Source of the DNA: Distichodus sexfasciatus
Taxonomy: Eukaryota > Chordata > Actinopteri > Characiformes > Distichodontidae
NCBI GenBank assembly: GCA_032718565.1
Contig: JAVGVS010000233.1
Location: 433,501-497,500 of the forward strand
Direction of reading: 5' to 3'
Length of the DNA: 64,000 nt
Within the stretch, counting starts at the first letter, position 1, and the number at the start of each line of letters is the position of its first letter. Shown here piece after piece: positions 61,886-64,000 of this stretch. Position numbers and translations under genes: made by a program. The notes under the pieces were generated by a model, which was not told the DNA's origin, did not search any database, and saw only the letters and a list, made by a program, of their open reading frames with translations.

Positions 61886-64000
61886 CTCTGGAAGTTTTTA
61901 TTTTACAGCTGGACACATTTGCTTTCAAAGTCGCTGTCTATTGAAACGTAATGTGTCTGGGTGAGCTCTGTTGCTGCTGTTCTTGTTTAAAGGCTCTGTT
62001 AATGTGGCATCCTGTTGAGGCTAAAGTGTCGAGCAGCGGCAGTTGGACAAGTGGTTATGTTGCAGAGTGAAGATGGCTTTACAAAGAAATGTTTATGAAA
62101 GCAGTCCAAATGTGTGTGTGGTTTTGTGTTAAGGTCACTGCAAAACTGCAGTGTTCCATAATATTTAGCTTTATGCAACACATTTAACTAAGTACTGCTA
62201 AATGTCAAAGAATGCAGCAATGTATAATATGTAGACAATTTTATAATAGTTATTTGGCTAATATAATAAAAAATCATGACATTTGTATAAAATATTAACT
62301 TGTATTATGTTGTATTTTAAAGAATGTATTGTTTAACTTTTGGCTCATCCATTGACTTACTCACTGAACAAAAGGAGTACACAAAGAATTAAAAATTCAC
62401 ATGGAATTGTAATTGCTTTAATGTGTGGCACTCAACAAATAAAATATACTTTATCATTTAATACAAATAGAACAAGTGAACTAAAAGCAGTCACAGGTTC
62501 AAATCCTCTGTCCTGCCTCCAGCACTACCACCACTGAGCCCCTGGGAACGATCTATCCCCCCAAGTTGTTCCAGTGCGACTGCCTGTAATTTATCATTGT
62601 GAACAAAACACACAGTGCACCACGACCAAATTTGATGTGAGTACCTCAGTGGTACCTTTACCAGTCCAGTACTTGAACTGGTGACCTTCCAATCACAGGA
62701 CCAACATCCTGACCGTTAGGTTACCACCTGCTAAATGTGTTAGGGTTTCAAGTTTGCTGAAGGAAATTTGTTCAAGTACCATTATACTATAGTACAATGT
62801 TTTATACTATTACTATAAACAAAATTATTATGAAAGAATAAGCAATGATTATTCTACACTGAGGCTTGTTCATGAAGTTATGCTACAGGCAGGCAAACAA
62901 GAGTCAATATATGCATAAGTATAAACTTGAACATTTCCTTTACAATTGGTGGAGTGAACGTTAACTGTGATATATTGATTCTTCTCTGTTTATCACACCA
63001 CACCAGCAGGGGATGCTATCCTATTTACCTAGATATTTTGGGGTTCTTCATTTAATAAACCAGTGCGGTACAGCTGTAATATTCGGTTCCATTTTAGGAT
63101 TCGGCTCCTGCTGAGTCACTCACTAAACTGATCTGGGTGTGTGAGTCACTTGACTCAGTATTGCCAAACCGCCAGCTGATTCGTTTATTTTTCATAGAAG
63201 AAAGCATATGTGGCTGGTGGTGAGTATGAATGCACTTCCAAATAAATGACAAAGTATTAAGACAAGGCCACCAGAGTGACAAATATTTATTTTCAAGTGG
63301 CACTAGGGAAAGTTAACTGCAGGATTCATTTTATATGTGGTTTGGGGAGCACTCACCTGCTTGTGTGAGCGATTCAGATTCGGTTGTATGTTTCCGGCTC
63401 TAGAGGAAGTTAACAGATTCGCTCATGAATGTGTGTGCTTCATGCCGCGCTACTGATTCGACTGCCATGAGTCCCATAGTCTACACAGAGGATTCAACTC
63501 TGTAGGACGTTCTTAGGATCCGTCTTTTGACTGTGGTGGTGCAAACGAACTGTTTGAAGTTATGATATTTTTTTTGCCGCCCTGCCTGTATTGATCTAAT
63601 AAGTTTGAAATGATTATCAGATGTTTGTACGAGATGGGGTTTATATTTTAGTCATGGTGTAGTTAGGACACGATGGATTCGGGTTAATGGAGACCTCCCA
63701 TTTGTGAGTCGTGAGTTATTTAATGGATCCGGGTGAGTCACGAATCGCCCGGCTCGACAGTGTGGAAATACCGCGACTATGTGTGCAGTCGTATCTGGAT
63801 GGACTAACATAGTGATGCTAGTGTAAGTGTAATTTAGATAGTGTCGCTATTGAGAGAATAATAATATTGAGAGAATGATATTATTAACCAAAAACGTGAA
63901 TAAAATAACAGTAAAACTATCGATCAACTCTTCTGTCGAAATCTGCTACCTGTCGAGTTGTGCATTATATTCATTATAATGGAAGTTATTTAATTAAATT
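61886..64000. other. Intergenic sequence downstream of furin
   Basis: In mammals FES follows FURIN closely, but no FES-like coding exon is recognised here. The stretch holds SINE fragments (62490-62731) and AT-rich sequence. 62740-64000 shows no feature I can name. Confidence 0.7.
62596..62731 (-). mobile_element. SINE family S, internally deleted, reverse orientation
   Basis: TGTGAACAAAACACACAGTG, CACCACGACCAAAT, GAGTACCTCAGTGGTACC and ACTTGAACTGGTGACCTTCC match the 46563 copy, but the middle (GACCTCTGCATTTG to GTGCTTGG) is missing. An adjoining fragment in the other orientation has a B box GGTTCAAATCC at 62496-62506 and probably belongs to a second SINE. Confidence 0.75.

Noticed and set aside
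61886..64000. FES or another downstream gene expected by mammalian synteny
   Set aside because: No kinase, F-BAR or other coding exon was recognised; the stretch is AT-rich with SINE fragments.

Overview
The window is vertebrate genomic DNA, almost certainly from a teleost fish and possibly an otophysan such as a catfish, characin or electric fish (inference). Short exons sit in long introns with canonical GT/AG junctions. The introns are full of fish-type tRNA-derived SINEs, short hAT-like inverted-repeat elements and microsatellites. I see no bacterial, plasmid, phage or viral gene content.

One protein-coding gene is supported. It lies on the + strand and encodes the proprotein convertase furin. 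Fourteen coding exons run from 12236 to 58422 and join in phase to give 754 residues plus a TAA stop. They cover the end of the propeptide, the subtilisin-like catalytic domain (Asp at 23088, His at 35106, Asn at 42969, Ser at 45700), the P domain, the cysteine-rich region, one transmembrane helix and a cytoplasmic tail with sorting signals. The exon with the start codon, signal peptide and first part of the propeptide (about 60 residues in the family) was not found and is probably upstream. The first 31-35 bases of the window might be its tail. A 3' UTR of about 3.4 kb follows, ending near a strong AATAAA at 61859.

Layout: 1-12235, 5' noncoding sequence or intron with a striking 37-38 bp tandem array at 5832-6274 that repeats a tRNA T-arm / B-box motif. 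12236-23304, four exons for the propeptide and the start of the catalytic domain. 23305-35104, the largest intron (11.8 kb). 35105-45752, four exons carrying His, Asn and Ser. 47715-54330, five exons for the end of the catalytic domain, the P domain and the first cysteines. 57791-58422, the last coding exon. 58423 to about 61885, the 3' UTR. The last 2 kb is intergenic with SINE fragments.

No undescribed gene system was found. The observations most worth checking are the B-box array, a 62-bp transposon with a perfect 8-bp target duplication, transposon remnants that end about 40 bp before three consecutive acceptors, a tandem duplication in the 3' UTR, and a nested foldback in intron 14. Residue numbers below count from the first residue encoded in this window (exon at 12236), not from the initiator Met.
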